A DNA stretch of 34,316 nucleotides. Source: an uncultured Campylobacter sp. GTDB taxonomy: Bacteria > Campylobacterota > Campylobacteria > Campylobacterales > Campylobacteraceae. Below, one piece after another: positions 31,806 to 34,316 of the stretch. Below the pieces are notes generated by a model. The model was not told the DNA's origin. It worked only from the letters and a program-made list of their open reading frames with translations, and ran no database searches. A program made the position numbers and the translations under genes. The stretch spans positions 1-34,316 of the forward strand of contig NZ_CALIIU010000023.1 in the NCBI RefSeq assembly GCF_938017775.1, written 5' to 3'. Position 1 is the first letter of the stretch; each line of letters opens with the position of its first letter.

Positions 31806-33076
31806 TATTTCAGTGCCTCACTAAGATCAGAAATTAAATCATTCGCGTCCTCTATACCCACGCTTAAGCGGATTAGACTCGCAGGCACGCCAGCGCGGTT
31901 TAGCTGCTCCTCGTTTAGCTGCGAATGCGTCGTGCTCGCAGGATGAGTGATGATCGACTTCGTATCGCCGATATTTGCTACGACGGAGAAAATTTTAACC
32001 TTACTAACCGCTTTTAGCGCTGTTTCTTCGCTATCTACGATGAAACTCATCAGACTGCTTGCATAGCCGTTTTTAAATTTCGCTTTAATCGCGGCATTAA
32101 ATGGCGAGCTTGCAAGCCCCGGATAATTGACCTGCTTTACTTTCGGATGATTTTGCAAAAATTCTGCTATTTTTAGCGCGTTTTGCGAGTGTTTTTGCAT
32201 CCGAAGCGGCAGTGTTTCAAGTCCCTGGATGAGCTGAAACGCGTTAAACGGCGATAGCGTCGCACCAATATCGCGAAGCAGGGACAAGCGAATCCTAAGC
32301 GTGTAAATGTCGAAATTATCTACTAAATCCGCATAAACTAAGCCGTGATAGCTCTCGTCGGGCTCGTTGAAATGTGCGTAACGCGGATTGCCTTTGAGTT
32401 TGGAATTTAATCCTTTGCCCGAAACGATCGCACCTGCGATGCTAAGACCTTGCCCGCTTATGTATTTGCTAGCGCTGTGGATTACGACATCGGCGCCGTC
32501 ATCAAGCGGATTGTAAAGCGCAGGACTTGGGATCGTGTTATCCGCAATCGTTACTACGCCGTGCTTATTTGCGATTGTAGCGATTTTAGCGGTATTTGCA
32601 ACCGAAATTTGAGGATTTGAAAGCGTCTCAAAAAAGATCGCTCTAGTCTTATCGTCGATTAAACCTTCCAAATTATCTGCCGTTTCGGAGTCAAAAACCC
32701 TAGCTTCGATGCCGAAACGCTTGATCGTGTGCGCTAAAAGCGTAGTTGCGCCGCCGTAAATTTTCTCGGCGATGATGATATTTTCGCCCGCCGCGGCTAA
32801 ATTTGCCACCGCAAAAAATATCGCCGCCTGCCCACTAGAGACCGCGATTGCGGCTTTGCCGTCTTCCAGCGCCGCAAGTCGCGCCTCAAAAACATCAGTA
32901 GTAGGATTTGTCAAACGCCCATAAATAGGTCCTAGATCACGCAGCGCGAAACGATCGGCGGCCTTTTTGCTAGAACCGAAGTTAAACGCGGTGCTTTGAT
33001 AAATGGGAACAGCCATCGTGCCGTAGCCGGCGACGGAGTCGTAACCAAAATGAGTTGCGAGGGTTTCTTTTTGCAT
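31805..33076 (-). CDS. metY: O-acetylhomoserine sulfhydrylase
   Basis: This PLP enzyme of the Cys/Met metabolism family adds sulfide to O-acetylhomoserine to give homocysteine, the direct route to methionine. The 423-residue length and opening ATHFGYDSVAGYGTMAVPIYQSTAFNF are typical of the MetY group rather than the shorter cystathionine gamma-synthases. The PLP lysine is Lys204 in HSASKYISGQG; YGRLTNPTTDVFE, AVSSGQAAIFF and the C-terminal SIRLSVGIED-like block (LIRLSVGIEDANDL) are present. AAAGGA lies 6 bases before the ATG. It leads the metY-rrf2-cysK operon and has a good promoter. Confidence 0.95.
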   Translation of the reverse strand: MQKETLATHFGYDSVAGYGTMAVPIYQSTAFNFGSSKKAADRFALRDLGPIYGRLTNPTTDVFEARLAALEDGKAAIAVSSGQAAIFFAVANLAAAGENIIIAEKIYGGATTLLAHTIKRFGIEARVFDSETADNLEGLIDDKTRAIFFETLSNPQISVANTAKIATIANKHGVVTIADNTIPSPALYNPLDDGADVVIHSASKYISGQGLSIAGAIVSGKGLNSKLKGNPRYAHFNEPDESYHGLVYADLVDNFDIYTLRIRLSLLRDIGATLSPFNAFQLIQGLETLPLRMQKHSQNALKIAEFLQNHPKVKQVNYPGLASSPFNAAIKAKFKNGYASSLMSFIVDSEETALKAVSKVKIFSVVANIGDTKSIITHPASTTHSQLNEEQLNRAGVPASLIRLSVGIEDANDLISDLSEALK

Positions 33077-33103
33077 TTTCGTCCTTTGTAAAAAATTTGG
33101 CGA

Positions 33104-33132
33104 ATAATAGCGAAATTTTAAAATAAAGTCAA
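33104..33132 (-). promoter_or_regulatory. Sigma-70 promoter of the metY-rrf2-cysK operon
   Basis: On the minus strand TTGACT (33132-33127) and TATTAT (33109-33104) are separated by 17 bases, and the metY start is 27 bases past the -10. Confidence 0.75.
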
Positions 33133-33156
33133 GTATTTTTATATGATTTTAAAATG

Positions 33157-33169
33157 CCTATAATACAGG
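33157..33169. promoter_or_regulatory. Near-perfect palindrome between metY and the aquaporin, possible operator
   Basis: CCTATAATACAGG is a 13-base palindrome with one mismatched pair. It lies 25 bases upstream of the metY -35 and also contains TATAAT on the plus strand. It could be a binding site for the Rrf2 regulator or part of a second plus-strand promoter. Confidence 0.4.
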
Positions 33170-33208
33170 ATTTTCTAAAAAAATGTTATTAAAATATAGT
33201 TTTAATTT

Positions 33209-33217
33209 TGATATAAT
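33209..33217 (+). promoter_or_regulatory. Extended -10 promoter for the aquaporin gene
   Basis: TGATATAAT fits the TGnTATAAT extended -10 exactly, 31 bases before the start. The upstream region is AT-rich with no clear -35. Confidence 0.65.
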
Positions 33218-33248
33218 ATGTTTATAGAAATAAATTAGGGGGATATTC

Positions 33249-34061
33249 ATGGAGAAATATTCATTAAAAAATGACTTCTTGGGGGAAGTTATTGGTTCAT
33301 TTATATTAGTTCTTTTTGGAACAGGCTCTGTGGCAGCAGCGGTATTATATGATGCACATCAGAGTTTGTTCCAAATTGGTATGTTATGGGCATTTGCGGT
33401 AACTTTTGGTATATATATGACTAGAAATTTAAGTAATGCACATTTTAATCCAGCGGTATCAGTAGCTATGGTCCTTACTGGGAGAATGAGTGCTAGAAGA
33501 TTACCAACGTATATTGCAGGACAATTTATCGGAGCCTTACTAGGTTCATTAGTAATGTATGGAATTTATAGTTCATCGATAGCGCAGTTTGAGGCCAAAA
33601 AGAACATAGTACGTGGAACATTTGAATCAGTTGCCACAGCAAAAATGTTTGGAGAGTATTATAATCAACCGGGTGGGTATAACATTTCTATGCCAGTGGC
33701 ATTTACTGCAGAAGCACTAGGAACGTTTTTATTAGTTTTAATTATATTCTTATTCACAGAAGGTGCTAATGTAGGAAGACCAAACGATAATATGGCTCCT
33801 GTACAAATAGGTTTAACTGTTGGATCATTATTGTGTTTACTAGCACCAATTACTCAAGCTGGTATGAACCCAACGCGTGATTTCGCACCTCGTTTAGTAG
33901 CATGGGCCTTTGGTTGGAAATCAGCAGCATTTCCAGATGCTAGCGGTGGCTTCTTCTGGGTTTATATACTTGGACCAATAGTTGGTGGAGTATTAGCTGG
34001 ATATTTATTTACTAAAGTGCTAGAACCAGCATTAAAAAGACAAAATGAATTAAATAAATAA
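33249..34061 (+). CDS. Aquaporin / glycerol facilitator (MIP family), probably imported
   Basis: This 270-residue protein has the MIP six-helix plan with two half-helix loops: NPA at 67-69 in SNAHFNPAVSV, and NPT at 207-209 in AGMNPTRDFAPRL, with the selectivity arginine Arg210. The second box is normally NPA, so threonine there is unusual. The DFxPR pattern after it resembles glycerol-type channels. It conducts water or small neutral solutes across the inner membrane; the substrate is not evident. The ribosome site GGGGGA is strong and Gram-positive-like. Codons (TTA, AGA, GGA, CCA) and the lack of GCG-rich spelling differ from every gene to its left, suggesting transfer from an AT-rich Firmicute or fusobacterium. 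Confidence 0.93.
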   Translation: MEKYSLKNDFLGEVIGSFILVLFGTGSVAAAVLYDAHQSLFQIGMLWAFAVTFGIYMTRNLSNAHFNPAVSVAMVLTGRMSARRLPTYIAGQFIGALLGSLVMYGIYSSSIAQFEAKKNIVRGTFESVATAKMFGEYYNQPGGYNISMPVAFTAEALGTFLLVLIIFLFTEGANVGRPNDNMAPVQIGLTVGSLLCLLAPITQAGMNPTRDFAPRLVAWAFGWKSAAFPDASGGFFWVYILGPIVGGVLAGYLFTKVLEPALKRQNELNK

Positions 34062-34089
34062 TATAATAAAGTTAGAGGAGAAAAGAATT

Positions 34090-34316
34090 ATGACAAACAA
34101 AACAGATTTAATTTTAGTAGGTGGATTTTTAGGAGCAGGGAAGACTAGTCTTCTATGGGAAGTTGCGAAGCGTTTAAATGAAAAAGGGCGTAAAGTAGGA
34201 TTAATTACAAACGACCAAGCAAGTGAATTAGTTGATACTTCATTTTTAGAAACTAACAATGATATCGTTGAAGAAGTAAGTGGAAGTTGTTTCTGCTGTA
34301 ACTTTAACGGTTTTGC
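34090..34316 (+). CDS. G3E (CobW/COG0523) family GTPase, 3' end cut by window
   Basis: The visible 75 residues contain the Walker A loop GGFLGAGKTS (11-20) and the metal-binding CxCC signature CFCC, which together define the COG0523 branch of G3E GTPases (metal or cofactor chaperones). The phrase LITNDQASELVDT matches the switch region. AGAGGAG lies 9 bases before the ATG and 28 bases separate it from the aquaporin, so the two form one transcript. Codon use is AT-rich like its neighbour. Which metal or corrinoid protein it serves cannot be read from this part. Confidence 0.9.
   Translation, partial: MTNKTDLILVGGFLGAGKTSLLWEVAKRLNEKGRKVGLITNDQASELVDTSFLETNNDIVEEVSGSCFCCNFNGF

Noticed and set aside
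33110..33248. Insertion-sequence or integrase scar at the junction of imported DNA
   Set aside because: I found no terminal inverted repeats, target duplication or transposase remnant; only one side of the import is visible.

Overview
The window looks like chromosomal DNA of a Campylobacter species from the higher-GC, mostly oral group. C. gracilis is my best guess, with C. showae, C. rectus and C. curvus as alternatives. The basis is the set of housekeeping proteins (MurA, MoeA, UbiX, CoaD, Tmk, YchF, PepA, FolD, LepB, SecA, LolA, HemC, RarA), the compact operons with 1-4 base overlaps, and spacers saturated with AAATTT-like words. The species call is inference; no search was possible.

Layout. 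1-2323 (minus): a partial SixA-type phosphatase, a rhomboid protease, a 0.7 kb empty spacer and an NlpC/P60-like lipoprotein. 2448-9589 (plus): murA, moeA, tRNA-Gly(GCC), ubiX-coaD, an unrecognised 362-residue protein, tmk and a small single-pass membrane protein. 9864-10577 (minus): a four-helix membrane protein of unknown role. 11305-18331 (minus): a tight eight-gene run folD-lepB-rpiB-(80 aa)-apt-dedA-pepA-ychF. 18554-20734: a small lipoprotein, a LolC/E-type permease and an AT-rich spacer with hairpins. 20735-25997: secA (minus), diverging from lolA, a low-molecular-weight tyrosine phosphatase, fxsA and hemC (plus). 26093-29768: a secreted protein (plus) converging on an unrecognised repeat-bearing protein, mmcQ/yjbR-like and rarA (minus). 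30468-33076 (minus): a sulfur-assimilation operon metY-rrf2-cysK. 33249-34316 (plus): an aquaporin and the start of a G3E (CobW-type) GTPase, both AT-rich with codon use unlike the rest, probably imported.

The main pattern no single gene explains is the density of the hexamer family RAATTY (AAATTT, GAATTT, AAATTC, GAATTC). In C. jejuni, RAATTY is the site methylated by CtsM that marks DNA as acceptable for natural transformation. Here the words crowd into spacers (about 15 in 312 bases at 8690-9001), form inverted pairs that fold as hairpins, and appear inside genes as in-frame expansions: a 95-residue insert and a 217-residue tail in RpiB, a 120-residue segment in the 330-residue protein at 27104-28096, and a roughly 38-residue insert in the tyrosine phosphatase. 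The conserved RpiB core has almost none, and the imported 33249-34316 segment has only two. I infer that uptake-type words accumulate here and spill into coding sequence, much as Neisseria and Haemophilus uptake sequences cluster and form terminators, but with visible protein expansions.
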